A DNA stretch of 64,000 nt, taken from positions 1 to 64,000 of the forward strand of contig CALUFC010000008.1 of assembly GCA_944319885.1 (NCBI GenBank), in the 5' to 3' direction. The notes below the pieces were generated by a model that saw only the letters and a program-made list of their open reading frames with translations, searched no databases and was not told where the DNA came from. This document shows, piece by piece, positions 54,103 to 63,466 of this stretch. A program made the position numbers and the translations under genes. Every line of letters begins with the position of its first letter. Within the stretch, counting starts at the first letter, position 1. The DNA is from an uncultured Coriobacteriaceae bacterium. Lineage in GTDB: Bacteria; Actinomycetota; Coriobacteriia; Coriobacteriales; Coriobacteriaceae.

Positions 54103-54117
54103 GCACGTAAAACGTGC
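54103..54117. promoter_or_regulatory. Palindrome GCACGT-AAA-ACGTGC before carD
   Basis: A perfect 6-bp inverted repeat with a 3-base centre, 37 bp upstream of the carD start and next to TATGGT (54118-54123), a weak -10 box. Its position suggests a regulator site at the carD promoter. Confidence 0.4.
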
Positions 54118-54154
54118 TATGGTAATGGAGATTAGCCTAAGAGACGGAGGAAGC

Positions 54155-54643
54155 ATGTTTGAAATTGGCGAGCACGTTATCCACCCGGGCCAGGGGGTCT
54201 GCACCGTCACCGGATTCGATGACAACGGTCCCGCGCCCATGATTGTCCTTGAATCCAAGCAGGGGCACGCGAAGACCCGCATGCTGTATCCCGTTGCGCA
54301 GTCGGATCGGCTGCACCCCACCATCACGCGCGAGGAAGCGCAGCGCATCATCGACCATTATCATGAAATGGAGTGCGATACCTTCACCGAGCGCAACAGC
54401 TCGCTCGAAGAAAGCCACTTCAAGCAGCTCCTCAAACTTGGCGCGCCCGCAACCGTGCGCGTCGCCAAGACCATGCGGCACCGCATCGCCGAGGCCGAAC
54501 GGCACGACAAGAAACCGAGCAGCTACTACATGCGCGTGCTCAAAGAAGCCCATCGCCGCTCGGTGGAAGAGCTTGCCGTAGCGCTCGAGGTCACCGAAGA
54601 CGAAATCGAGCAGCTGTTCGAAGCGAACATGAGCGAGAACTAG
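54155..54643 (+). CDS. CarD/CdnL-family RNA polymerase-binding regulator
   Basis: A 162-residue protein; ATG 54155 has GGAGGAAGC upstream and begins at the fold. The N-terminal Tudor-like domain (MFEIGEHVIHPGQGVCTVTG) binds the RNA polymerase beta subunit; the C-terminal helical domain (KPSSYYMRVLKEAHRR) contacts promoter DNA. CarD proteins stabilise open promoters and tune rRNA and housekeeping transcription. It is close in size to mycobacterial CarD. The gene is divergent from argS. Confidence 0.88.
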   Translation: MFEIGEHVIHPGQGVCTVTGFDDNGPAPMIVLESKQGHAKTRMLYPVAQSDRLHPTITREEAQRIIDHYHEMECDTFTERNSSLEESHFKQLLKLGAPATVRVAKTMRHRIAEAERHDKKPSSYYMRVLKEAHRRSVEELAVALEVTEDEIEQLFEANMSEN

Positions 54644-54739
54644 CACGTTGGGCGAACACACCGCCCCTATCGCTGCACGCATATGATACGGTTACACGGG
54701 CCCATCATTCAATGGGCTCGTTTCAATGAGGAGGATCTC

Positions 54740-55342
54740 ATGGCAGAGAAGCTGGAAGCTGGACTCACGCGCGACGTAGCGTACGAGCTGCTGTGTGCGC
54801 ATAACCACGATGCATTCCATATCGAGCACGGCGAAACCGTCGAGGGCGTTATGCGCTACTTCGCTCGCGAGCTCGATCCAGAGAACGAGGAGTTCTGGGG
54901 CATCGTGGGACTGCTCCACGATGTAGACTGGGAAGAGCATATGGATGAGCCCGAAAAGCACGGCATCTATGCTGCCACGCTGCTCGAGGAGGCGGGCGGC
55001 ACACCGGAGCTCGTTCGCGCCATCCAAACGCACGTCTCGGATTTTAATCCCGAGCTGCCAAAACCCGAGCTCGAAATGGAAAAGATCCTGTTTGCCTGCG
55101 AAGAACTCACGGGCCTCATCGGTGCCGCCGTGGTGATGCGCCCCTCGAAGAGCGTCATGGATTTCAACGTGAAATCGCTCAAGAAGAAGTTCAAGGACAA
55201 GCGCTTCGCCGCCGGCGTAAACCGCGACACGATCCGCCATGGTGCGGAGATGCTGGGCTGGGAGCTTGACGAACTGTTCCGTCGCACCATCGAGGCCATG
55301 CAGAGCTTCGCCCCCGATCGCGACACCTTTGGTCAAGAATAG
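54740..55342 (+). CDS. HD-domain hydrolase
   Basis: A 200-residue protein with GAGGAGGATC before ATG 54740. Metal ligands are visible: His at NHDAFHIEH, the HD pair in IVGLLHDVDWEEHMDEPEKH and His in IQTHVSDFNPE. It is of the small HD type (phosphohydrolase-like, as in HDIG-related nucleotidases). The substrate is unknown. It lies 96 bp after carD and ends at a strong terminator. Confidence 0.82.
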   Translation: MAEKLEAGLTRDVAYELLCAHNHDAFHIEHGETVEGVMRYFARELDPENEEFWGIVGLLHDVDWEEHMDEPEKHGIYAATLLEEAGGTPELVRAIQTHVSDFNPELPKPELEMEKILFACEELTGLIGAAVVMRPSKSVMDFNVKSLKKKFKDKRFAAGVNRDTIRHGAEMLGWELDELFRRTIEAMQSFAPDRDTFGQE

Positions 55343-55383
55343 CAGTCGCACATCCCCACTCCCCCTCTCCCCCGAGACCATCG

Positions 55384-55426
55384 CGCCGCGCGAGCACACA
55401 AGAACCGTGTGCTCGCGCGGCGTTTT
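55384..55426 (+). terminator. Strong intrinsic terminator after the HD gene
   Basis: A perfect 16-bp stem (55384-55399 with 55407-55422), 7-base loop AAGAACC and TTTT. Confidence 0.9.
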
Positions 55427-55653
55427 GCGACCGTGTGCACATTTGTTGTTTAGCTGAAATTGCCGGCAACGAGATGCGCCCGGGACGTATTCAAGACACG
55501 CAAACGGCCCTTTCTGCCAGCATTGTTAGATGCGATTTTCCAATTGGTAAGACACCAGCTTGTTTGCTGTTAGAGCATGGCTCACAAATGGATAGCTCCT
55601 TCTGAAAAGATACGTGCCAGAACGTGTCCATAAACCCATCCGGGGAGATAGCC
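55427..55653. other. Gap between terminator and the 55654 gene
   Basis: Holds no open frame of note. It is A+T-richer than its surroundings and must carry the promoter of the gene at 55654, but no clear -35/-10 pair was found. Confidence 0.35.
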
Positions 55654-56850
55654 ATGATCGTCATCTCAGGATACTCAGCATTTGCCTGGTGGAGAACACC
55701 GCCCATCATCAGGGACACCATCCTTCCTGTTGATGCCGTTCGCAACAGTCCCGTGCTCACCCGGCGGTTTAAAACCCTCCTCATGCGTCCGAGCAGACAA
55801 AACGAAGGGGCTGTCACCGAACCGCTCAGATCGCGGATCCTTTCGGACCTCAAGGGAATTCCGCTCCCCATCGAGGTTTGCACCGATGACATCACGCGCC
55901 ACAAGCCGACGCCGCTCTACACCGTCCGCCACGCAAACGTAGAGACGTTGAAACCCCATCTAGTTGACCTTGGAGGCGGACTTTATGTTGCCAGCCCAGA
56001 ACTCGCTGTCGTTCAAATGATGCGCTGTATCTCCGATGTCGACGCGCTGAAGCTACTCTACGAGGCCACTGGACTCTATGCCGTCTTTACGCAGACGCCG
56101 CTCGCAGGCATCGCTGCCAACCTGATTAAACAAGAGCAAGGTACGGCATGTTGGAACGCCGCCTCAAAACAGGGAATGAGCGCCTATTGGGATGAATATG
56201 GATCGAGATGCCCCATGCCGGGCGACGAAGATGTCGCCGCAAGTTGGGCGCCCTGTCTGAGCAGGTCAGGGGCCATGACAACGCTGTGGAAACGGCCACC
56301 CATCACGACTCGCGAGCGATACGAGCTCGAAGTCGCACGCATGAGGCATCTCAGTGGACTCAAACGCGCGAGAAAGCTCGCTCCGCTCATCATCGAGGGC
56401 GCAGGCTCCCCGCTCGAGACAAACATGGTCATGATCATCTGCCTGCCGCCCGAACTTGGCGGAGAGGGCTGGAGCGCCCCCTATCTGAATAGGCGAATTG
56501 CCCTTTCGCCGAGCGCTCAGCTGCTTTCTGGCAGTTCCTTCTGCATCGGCGACCAGGTATGGCCCGATAGCAAGCTGGTGCTTGAGGAGAACGGCAGAGA
56601 ATACCATACCGACCGAGATGGATTTGCGGAGCACTCCGGACGACGTGCCGCGCTGGAATCTATGGGCTATACGGTGCAGGAAATAACGTACGCCCAAATG
56701 AGCCGCTACGAACAGCTTGAGGCGATCCTTCTTTCCATCGCAGCCCAATTCGACTTTCCCCTGCAACCCCGCACGCCCACCTTCATAGGAAAGCGAAAAG
56801 GGCTGATTTCCTTGCTGTTTTCCAAGCAACAGGGAGAAAAAAGCCGATAA
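55654..56850 (+). CDS. Unknown protein, DUF559/AbiEi-like layout
   Basis: A 398-residue protein; ATG 55654 has GGGGAGATAG upstream, better than GTG 55624. The front part has VISGYSAFAWWRTPPIIRD and later LYVASPELAVVQMMRC with DALKLLYEATGLYAV, a wording seen in AbiEi-type antitoxin-like proteins of Actinobacteria. The C-terminus KLVLEENGREYHT...AEHSGRRAALESMGYTV resembles the DUF559/Vsr-like nuclease pattern (E-x-N/D-G-x-x-H...R...L...G). I infer a protein with a nuclease-fold C-terminus, of uncertain activity. No toxin gene is adjacent. The inverted-repeat element C lies 24 bp past its stop. Confidence 0.55.
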   Translation: MIVISGYSAFAWWRTPPIIRDTILPVDAVRNSPVLTRRFKTLLMRPSRQNEGAVTEPLRSRILSDLKGIPLPIEVCTDDITRHKPTPLYTVRHANVETLKPHLVDLGGGLYVASPELAVVQMMRCISDVDALKLLYEATGLYAVFTQTPLAGIAANLIKQEQGTACWNAASKQGMSAYWDEYGSRCPMPGDEDVAASWAPCLSRSGAMTTLWKRPPITTRERYELEVARMRHLSGLKRARKLAPLIIEGAGSPLETNMVMIICLPPELGGEGWSAPYLNRRIALSPSAQLLSGSSFCIGDQVWPDSKLVLEENGREYHTDRDGFAEHSGRRAALESMGYTVQEITYAQMSRYEQLEAILLSIAAQFDFPLQPRTPTFIGKRKGLISLLFSKQQGEKSR

Positions 56851-56874
56851 ACGCGCTCCTCGATGCTCTCCAGC

Positions 56875-57004
56875 AAAATGTGGAGCAGTTTTTTGAGGCC
56901 CCGTAACGTAGACGGACAATCTGCATAACGCGTTTACCTGCACGTTTATTAATTAGCAACGCCGGATCTACTTCAAAAACCCCTGAAAAAGTGCTCCGCA
57001 TTTT
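56875..57004 (+). repeat. 130-bp inverted-repeat element, copy C
   Basis: AAAATGTGGAGCAGTTTTT at 56875 has its inverted partner at 56986-57004 (17 of 19 positions). Inside, GTAGAC, CGTTTA, GTTTATTAA and CTACTT are placed as in copy A. It fills the gap between the unknown gene (plus) and proA (minus), at the 3' ends of both. Confidence 0.75.
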
Positions 57005-57102
57005 TCGTTTTGGCATATTCGGTGCAAAACATCACCGCAAACCCTGAATGCATGATAACAACGGCCTGCCCCATCTCGAAGATGGGGCCGACTGTCGAAA
57101 AC

Positions 57103-58395
57103 CTAGGGTCGCACCTGGCCGTTGCCACGAATGAGGTACTTGTATGTGGTGAGCGCCTCGGCGGCGAAGGGGCCGCGCGCATGCAGCTTCTGCGTGGAAA
57201 TGCCGATCTCGGCACCCAAGCCAAACTCACCGCCGTCTGTGAAGCGCGTGCTGGCATTGGCATACACCGAACTTGCGTCGACATCGGTTAAGAAACGCTC
57301 GCAGGCAGCCTCGTCTTCGGCGACGATCGCCTCGGAGTGCATAGTGCCGTACCGGTTGATGTGCGCGATTGCCTCATCGAGCCCTCGAACCACCTTGATC
57401 GAGATCTCGAGCGCCAGGTACTCCCGCCCCCAGTCGTCTTCGGTGGCGGGCATGAACGCCCCTCCTTCGGCGAGATCGAGCTCACGGCATACGTCGCAGG
57501 TACGCTCATCACCGTGGATGAGGACGTTGTGCTCGCGCAGCGCTGCGATAACCTGCGGTAGGAAACGCTTAGCGACGCCCTCGTCCACGAGCAGCGACTC
57601 GCAGGCGTTGCAAACGCCCACGCGCTGCGTCTTCGCATTGATGATGATGGGGATCGCCTTATCGAAATCGGCAGATTCATGCACGTAGATATGGCAGTTT
57701 CCCGTTCCGGTCTCGATGACGGGAACGAGCGATTCGCGCACGCAGCGCTGAATGAGCCCGGCGCCGCCGCGCGGAATGAGCACGTCGACGATACCGCGAA
57801 GACTCATGAGGGCGCCCGTTGCAGCGCGATCGGTGGTCTCGATGATCGACACCGCCTCACGGGGGAATCCAGCCGTCTCGACGGCGTCGGCAAGCACATG
57901 CGCGATGGCGACGCAGGACCGCTGCGCGATGGAGCCCCCACGCAGGATGCACGCATTGCCCGTCCGAATGCAGATGCCCGCCGCATCGGCAGTCACGTTG
58001 GGCCGCGCCTCGTACACCATGGCAACGAGCCCAAGCGGCACGCTTACGCGCGTCAAGTCGAGCCCGCAATCGATCGTACGATGATCGAGCACGCGACCCA
58101 CGGGATCAGGCAGGTCGGCAAGCGTCTCGAGCCCTGCCGCCATGCCCTCGATGCGCTCGGGCGTAAGCAGCAGCCGATCGAGCAGGCCCTCGCTCGTGCC
58201 CGCCTCGCGCGCGGCGTCCATATCGAGCGCGTTCGCAGCAAGTACCTCGTCCGAGCGATCGCGCAGCGCCTGCGCCATTGTGCGAACGGCTGCAGCGCGC
58301 TCGGCATCGCTCGCGCGCCCGAGCGGACGAGACGCCTTCTTGGCAGCCCGAGCAAGCTCATCGACATACGCCGGAATGTTCTGGATATCTGCCAT
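57103..58395 (-). CDS. proA: Gamma-glutamyl phosphate reductase
   Basis: A 430-residue aldehyde dehydrogenase-fold enzyme reducing gamma-glutamyl phosphate to the semialdehyde for proline. ATG 58395 is preferred over 58461 (GGGGGCCGCT upstream and start at the first conserved helix). VPLGLVAMVYEARPNVT for NADPH, the catalytic Cys in VGVCNACESLLVD, and the C-terminal EFGLGAEIGISTQKLHARGP are standard. Its partner proB lies 1.7 kb away on the same strand with a peptidase gene on the other strand in between. Confidence 0.94.
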   Translation of the reverse strand: MADIQNIPAYVDELARAAKKASRPLGRASDAERAAAVRTMAQALRDRSDEVLAANALDMDAAREAGTSEGLLDRLLLTPERIEGMAAGLETLADLPDPVGRVLDHRTIDCGLDLTRVSVPLGLVAMVYEARPNVTADAAGICIRTGNACILRGGSIAQRSCVAIAHVLADAVETAGFPREAVSIIETTDRAATGALMSLRGIVDVLIPRGGAGLIQRCVRESLVPVIETGTGNCHIYVHESADFDKAIPIIINAKTQRVGVCNACESLLVDEGVAKRFLPQVIAALREHNVLIHGDERTCDVCRELDLAEGGAFMPATEDDWGREYLALEISIKVVRGLDEAIAHINRYGTMHSEAIVAEDEAACERFLTDVDASSVYANASTRFTDGGEFGLGAEIGISTQKLHARGPFAAEALTTYKYLIRGNGQVRP

Positions 58396-58545
58396 AGCGG
58401 CCCCCTGTCCGTTCGGTATCGGCACCTCGCATGCTTCATGGTACCCGATAGCCATGCGCACCGTCTCGTCGCCGCGGAATGAAGCCGCTTGGAAACGAAC
58501 GCGAGCCGCGCGGTATCATGGTGCATGCAGACGATAGGAGCTTTC

Positions 58546-60048
58546 ATGGCAAAACTGGCAAGCTATTACATCCCCGGCCTCTACGTTGAGGACTATTCCA
58601 TCGATGTGCCGCTTGATTGGCGCGGGCTCGAACCCGCCCTGCTGGCGATGGGCCTCGGCATGCGGCGCGGCGCCTTCCCCGATCCCATCCCCGGTGCGCC
58701 CGAATCGATCAAGTTCTTCTACCGCGTGCTGTGCGCGCCCGATCGCGTACACGATGAGCTGCCCCTGCTCGTGTACCTGCAAGGCGGACCGGGCGGCGCG
58801 TGCCCTCGCCCCATCTCGCCTGAAAGCGACGGCTGGATCGCCGAGGCGGTGAAGCATTTCCGTGTGATCCTTCCCGATCAGCGCGGATGCGGTCGCAGCT
58901 CGCGCGTGAGCGGCAAGACCATGGAAGCCATCCGTGCGGCAGCAGAGGCGGCGGGCGCAGATCCGGTTCGCGCGCAGGCGGACCTCCTCAAGCGCCTGCT
59001 CGCGCCCTCGATCGTCCGCGATCTGGAGTACCTGCGCCTCATAGGCTTTGGCGGTCGTTCCTGGACCACCCTCGGCCAGAGCTACGGCGGGTTCCTCACC
59101 CTTTCCTACCTCTCGAGCTATCCTGAGGGCATCGCCGCTGCGTTCACCGCAGGCGGCATCCCGCACGTGCCGGCAAGCGCTTCCGAGGTGTACGCACGCA
59201 CCTTCCCGCGCATGGTCGAGAAGACCAACCAGTACTACCAGCGCTACCCCGGTGATGCCGAGCGCATCGGGGCGCTGGCCGATGCGCTCGAAACGAGCGA
59301 GGTGACGCTCCCCGACGGCAGTCCGCTCACCGTCGAACGCTTGCAGCTTTTGGGGAGCGACTTCGGCATGAAACCGAGCTTCGAACGCATGCACTGGCTG
59401 GTCGACCTCGCCTTCGAGGAAGCAGACGGCTCGCTCGAGAGCGTCGGCGCGATGTGCGCATCGCGCGGCGCGCAGGCAGCCGGAGAGGCCGACGGCGCGG
59501 GCATCGCGCTCACCCTGGCACAGCCCATCATCTCGGACGGTTTCGCCATGAGCGTGCTCGAGCGCACGAACACGGCGACAAACCCCCTGTACTGGACGCT
59601 CCAGGAATTCATCTATGCCAACGGCACCGGCGCCCCCATCGGCTGGGCGGCAGCGCGGGAGAAGGCATCGCGCCCCGCGTTCGACGTCACCGCACGACCG
59701 CTCATGTTCACCGGCGAGGCGGCGTTCCCCTGGATGTTCGAGCAATGCCCTGAACTCAAACCCTTCCGCGACGCGGTGCATCTCCTGATGGAGGATACCG
59801 AGTTCGACCAGGTATACGATCCCGTGCGTCTCGCGGCAAACGAGGTTCCGCTCCAAGCGGCCGTCTACTTCGACGACATGTATGTGGACAGCTCGCTGCA
59901 GCTCGACACGCTCGCGCACGTGGGAGCAAGCCACGCCTGGGTCACCAACGAGTTCGAGCACGACGGCCTGCACGGCGACCGCGTCTTCAGGCATCTCTTC
60001 GATGAGGCCCTCAACCGCGGCGACCTCGAGCGCGCGCTTAAGGCGTAG
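58546..60048 (+). CDS. Alpha/beta hydrolase, proline iminopeptidase-like (S33)
   Basis: A 500-residue protein with AGGAGC before ATG 58546. LLVYLQGGPGGACPRP forms the oxyanion hole, LPDQRGCGRSSRVSG follows, and GQSYGGFLTLSYL has the nucleophile Ser. Two later parts with Asp (VYFDDMYVDSS) and His (EFEHDGLHGD) complete the triad. It is longer than small Pip enzymes, close to the tripeptidyl/prolyl aminopeptidase type. It would release N-terminal Pro or similar residues from peptides. Its place between proA and proB fits a proline supply theme. Confidence 0.85.
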   Translation: MAKLASYYIPGLYVEDYSIDVPLDWRGLEPALLAMGLGMRRGAFPDPIPGAPESIKFFYRVLCAPDRVHDELPLLVYLQGGPGGACPRPISPESDGWIAEAVKHFRVILPDQRGCGRSSRVSGKTMEAIRAAAEAAGADPVRAQADLLKRLLAPSIVRDLEYLRLIGFGGRSWTTLGQSYGGFLTLSYLSSYPEGIAAAFTAGGIPHVPASASEVYARTFPRMVEKTNQYYQRYPGDAERIGALADALETSEVTLPDGSPLTVERLQLLGSDFGMKPSFERMHWLVDLAFEEADGSLESVGAMCASRGAQAAGEADGAGIALTLAQPIISDGFAMSVLERTNTATNPLYWTLQEFIYANGTGAPIGWAAAREKASRPAFDVTARPLMFTGEAAFPWMFEQCPELKPFRDAVHLLMEDTEFDQVYDPVRLAANEVPLQAAVYFDDMYVDSSLQLDTLAHVGASHAWVTNEFEHDGLHGDRVFRHLFDEALNRGDLERALKA

Positions 60049-60065
60049 CGCCGAGAAACCGTGCC

Positions 60066-61196
60066 TCAGGCGAAGACGATCAGGTTGTCGCGATGAACGG
60101 CGGGCTTTCCCGCCAGCTCCTGAAGCAGGCGGTTCGCGGCGATCTCGTCTTGATGGCGACCGGCGGCGAGCACCAGCTCGTCGGACCCCGCCTCGGCAAT
60201 GCCACGCGCGATCACCAGACCGCCCTCATCGCAGATATCGAGGATATCGCCCCGCGAAAAATCGCCCTCAACTGCGTTGATGCCCACGGGCAGCAGCGAT
60301 GATCCCCGCTCAACCACGGCGCGCGCAGCGCCTGCGTCCACCACGACGCGGCCATGCGCGGCGTCGCCCAGCGCGATCCAGAGCTTGCGCGGCGCGATCT
60401 CGAGACGATCTGCGGGCGGTGCGAAGAGGGTCCCCACCGCCTCGCCGGCGGCCAGTCGCACGAGCGGACGTTCCACGGTGCCGGAACAGATCACGCTCGC
60501 GATGCCAGCTGTCATGAGGATGCGGCTCGCGCGAATCTTGGTGATCATGCCGCCCGTGCCCACCGACGTCGACGAATCGCCCGCCGACGCGATGATGCCG
60601 GCATCGATCTTGTCGACGCGCGGAATAAACCGCGCTTCGGGATCCTCGTGCGGGTTGGCGGTATAAAGCCCGTCGATATCGGAGAGCGTCACGCAAAGAT
60701 CGGCTGAGACCAGGCAGGCGACGAGCGCCGCCAGCGTGTCGTTGTCACCGAAGCGGATCTCGTCGACCACCACGGTATCGTTCTCGTTCACCACCGGCAC
60801 CACGCCGAGCTCGACCAAGCGCGTAAGAGCATCACGCGCATGCAGGTAGCTCGAGCGCTGCGCGGTATCGCTGCGTGTGAGCAGCACGAGCGAGGTGAGC
60901 AGCCCGCGCGCGCGAAACTCCTCGTCGTAGGCGGCAGACAGGATGCACTGCCCCACCGAAGCGCACGCTTGCAGACTCGGCATATCACCCGCAGGCTTCG
61001 CGGAAAAGCCGAGCACGGGAAACCCGCACGCAATCGCACCCGAGCTCACCACCACAAGCCGCCATCCCATCTCGGCAAGATCGGCCGCCTGCCGAGCAAG
61101 GTCGGCGATAAACGCACGATCGAGCGCGCCCGCGGCGTCAACGAGCGTCGACGAGCCGATCTTCACCACCATGGTCTTGGGCTGGCACGGGGTCAT
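60066..61196 (-). CDS. proB: Glutamate 5-kinase with PUA domain
   Basis: A 376-residue enzyme, first step of proline synthesis. ATG 61196 is chosen because AGGAG lies upstream. VVKIGSSTLVD, VVSSGAIACGF, VNENDTVVVDEIRFGDND and the GTGGMITKIRASRIL loop are those of the amino acid kinase fold. The last 100 residues form a PUA domain (KLWIALGDAAHGRVVVDAGA). It is often inhibited by proline through the kinase domain. Confidence 0.94.
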   Translation of the reverse strand: MTPCQPKTMVVKIGSSTLVDAAGALDRAFIADLARQAADLAEMGWRLVVVSSGAIACGFPVLGFSAKPAGDMPSLQACASVGQCILSAAYDEEFRARGLLTSLVLLTRSDTAQRSSYLHARDALTRLVELGVVPVVNENDTVVVDEIRFGDNDTLAALVACLVSADLCVTLSDIDGLYTANPHEDPEARFIPRVDKIDAGIIASAGDSSTSVGTGGMITKIRASRILMTAGIASVICSGTVERPLVRLAAGEAVGTLFAPPADRLEIAPRKLWIALGDAAHGRVVVDAGAARAVVERGSSLLPVGINAVEGDFSRGDILDICDEGGLVIARGIAEAGSDELVLAAGRHQDEIAANRLLQELAGKPAVHRDNLIVFA

Positions 61197-61294
61197 GAAA
61201 TCTCCTGTGGGTCGTATCGCCAAGGGCGCAGCTCGCAGACACGCCGCCGTCATGGCCGCTGCAAGCCAGCTGCACCGTCATCTTGTAAGAAGCG

Positions 61295-62809
61295 CTATTT
61301 GGGCGCCTTCCAGGGCAGCGCGGAGGCCGTCGCCGCCATGCGCTCGCGCACAAGCTCGTCGCGCACGCGCGCCAAACCGGACTCCATGCCCACCACGTAG
61401 GTCTGCGGGTAGAGGAAGCGCTTGTACTCATCGTCGAGCGCCGCGAGCGCCGCCGAGCACCGGGCACGCGCCGTCTCGAGCGTCTCACGCGGACCCACGG
61501 CGCGGCCGTCGCGCACCATCGGCACGAGCAGCTCGCGCGAGGGCATGCCGGTGACGTTCGCCACGAGCGCCGCATCGTTGACCGCGACGAGCGTGTTGCC
61601 GCGCGCCGCGCCCTCGCCCTCGACAAGCGCCTCGTCGTAGATCATGTCGCACATGGGACGGCCCGCCTCATCCATGTAGCGGCGCACCTGCTGTACACCG
61701 GGGATGGTGCGCTTGTAGGGCTGCTCGGAGAGCTTCACCACGGGCGTCCACGCGCGATCGCCAGGATCGCGACGAGCGGCGAGCTTGTACACGCCGCCGA
61801 GCGCCGGCTGATCGTAGCAGGTCGCGAGCTTGGTGCCCACACCAAATGAGTCGATTGGCGCACCCTGGTCCAACAGCGATTGGATGGTGTACTCGTCGAG
61901 ATCGTTGGAGACCGAGATCTTGACGTAGCCGAGCCCCTCCTCGTCGAAACGGCCGCGCACGTAGCGGGAGAGCTTCGCAAGGTCGCCGGAGTCGATGCGG
62001 ATGGCCGCCAGCCGCTCGCCGCGCTCCTCCATCTCGCGCGCCACGATGATGGCATTCTCCACGCCGTCGCGCACATCGTAGGTATCGATGAGCAGCGTGC
62101 AGTTATTGGGCATGGAGCGCGCGAAGGCGCGGAACGCCTCGAGCTCGGAATCGAAGCTCATGACCCAGCTGTGCGCATGCGTGCCGAAAACGGGGATGCC
62201 GTACTTGCGACCCGCGAGCACGTTCGAGGTGGACGAGCAACCCGCCACGTAGCTCGCGCGTGCCACCGCCATGCCGCCATCGGGGCCCTGTGCGCGGCGC
62301 AGGCCGAACTCCGCCACGGGACGCCCCTTGGCAGCCTGGACCACGCGCGCGGTCTTGGTGGCGACGAGCGTCTGGAAGCCCACGGTGTTGAGCAGCGCCG
62401 TCTCGAGCATCTGGCACTCGAGCGCAGGCCCCACCACGCGCACCATGGGCTCACGCGGAAAGACGAGCTCGCCCTCGGGCACAGCGTCGATATCGACGTG
62501 CATGCGGAAATCGCGCAGGTACTCGAGAAACGCGGGCTTGAACAACGCACCGCCGGCAGGCGCCTCGAGCGAGGCGAGGTAGTCGATATCCTCGGGTGTG
62601 AAACGCAGGTTCTCAACGAGATCGGGAAGCTCGGCGGAGCCGCACATCACGGCATAGGCGCTTTCGAAGGGGTGATCGCGGTAGAACGCGCAGAAGCAAT
62701 CCTCTTCCTCGAGCTTGCCGCTCTCCCACAGCCCCTGAGCCATGGTGAGCTCGTAGAGGTCGGTGAGCAGCGATACGTCGGTGGGACGCGTGGGGTCTGT
62801 CAGAGCCAT
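61295..62809 (-). CDS. pncB: Nicotinate phosphoribosyltransferase
   Basis: A 504-residue enzyme of NAD salvage, joining nicotinate to PRPP with ATP. GGAAGGAAG stands before ATG 62809. LLTDLYELTMAQGLWESG at the start, ARVVQAAKGRPVAEFGLRRA with the catalytic His replaced by context typical of the family, SVSNDLDEYTIQSLLDQGAP, and FGVGTKLATCYDQPALGGVYK are the usual blocks. The C-terminal 60 residues are Ala/Arg-rich. It is a single-gene unit before proB by about 100 bp. Confidence 0.93.
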   Translation of the reverse strand: MALTDPTRPTDVSLLTDLYELTMAQGLWESGKLEEEDCFCAFYRDHPFESAYAVMCGSAELPDLVENLRFTPEDIDYLASLEAPAGGALFKPAFLEYLRDFRMHVDIDAVPEGELVFPREPMVRVVGPALECQMLETALLNTVGFQTLVATKTARVVQAAKGRPVAEFGLRRAQGPDGGMAVARASYVAGCSSTSNVLAGRKYGIPVFGTHAHSWVMSFDSELEAFRAFARSMPNNCTLLIDTYDVRDGVENAIIVAREMEERGERLAAIRIDSGDLAKLSRYVRGRFDEEGLGYVKISVSNDLDEYTIQSLLDQGAPIDSFGVGTKLATCYDQPALGGVYKLAARRDPGDRAWTPVVKLSEQPYKRTIPGVQQVRRYMDEAGRPMCDMIYDEALVEGEGAARGNTLVAVNDAALVANVTGMPSRELLVPMVRDGRAVGPRETLETARARCSAALAALDDEYKRFLYPQTYVVGMESGLARVRDELVRERMAATASALPWKAPK

Positions 62810-62902
62810 GGGAACTTCCTTCCGTGAATGCTGCGTCTGACTGCCCGAAGGCGGAGAGACCTGGTTGCGCCGCAGATGCGGGCGGCGCGCCGCACAGATG
62901 CG

Positions 62903-63289
62903 CTAGCCGATCACGCCCGCGTTGCTGAGCGCCACATACACCGCAAGGCATACCGCGCATAGCAGGCAGATGCCGATGACGATTTTCTGAGCAGGCGGCA
63001 TCGTGGGGATGCCGTCGTCATCCTCGTCGCTCGAGAGCACCATGCGCTGGCCAAACGTGCGCTCTTCGGGCGATGCGGGCACCACCGGCGGCTCGTCCGC
63101 GACACGGGGTGCGCGCCGCTGCGGTGCGCTCGCTGGCTGGGCCGACACGTGTGCAGGCGCAGACGCCTCCGTGCGCTCGGCGCGAAGCTCTTCCAGCTCG
63201 GCGCGTTCACGGCGCGCCTTCTCGGCACGCAGCGCCTCGAGCTCGGCACGCTCCTCGTCGGTGAGCGGCGTAGTGTCTGACTGAGACAT
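62903..63289 (-). CDS. Small coiled-coil/single-helix membrane protein
   Basis: A 128-residue protein; ATG 63289 has AAAGGAC upstream. Residues about 10-45 are a charged helix (EERAELEALRAEKARRERAE then LEELRAE), followed by an Ala/Pro-rich linker and one C-terminal membrane helix (KIVIGICLLCAVCLAVYVAL). The tail-anchored layout suggests a partner-binding protein. No family recognised. Confidence 0.7.
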   Translation of the reverse strand: MSQSDTTPLTDEERAELEALRAEKARRERAELEELRAERTEASAPAHVSAQPASAPQRRAPRVADEPPVVPASPEERTFGQRMVLSSDEDDDGIPTMPPAQKIVIGICLLCAVCLAVYVALSNAGVIG

Positions 63290-63466
63290 CGGATTGCCGT
63301 CCTTTCGTACGCGGCGCAACGTCCGGGACCGCTTGACCTTCCAGCCCGCGCAAGTAGGAAACAGTTAGCGTATAAGTATACCCGTTGCCCACCCGAGCGC
63401 TTCGGGCGCGGCATAAATGTTTACGGACACGCGCGCCGGAGCGCACAACCACTCGGCCCGTTCGGT

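Noticed and set aside
58516-59994. 492-residue minus-strand frame opposite the iminopeptidase-like gene
   Set aside because: No ribosome site or family motifs; the plus strand has GGPGG and GQSYGG.
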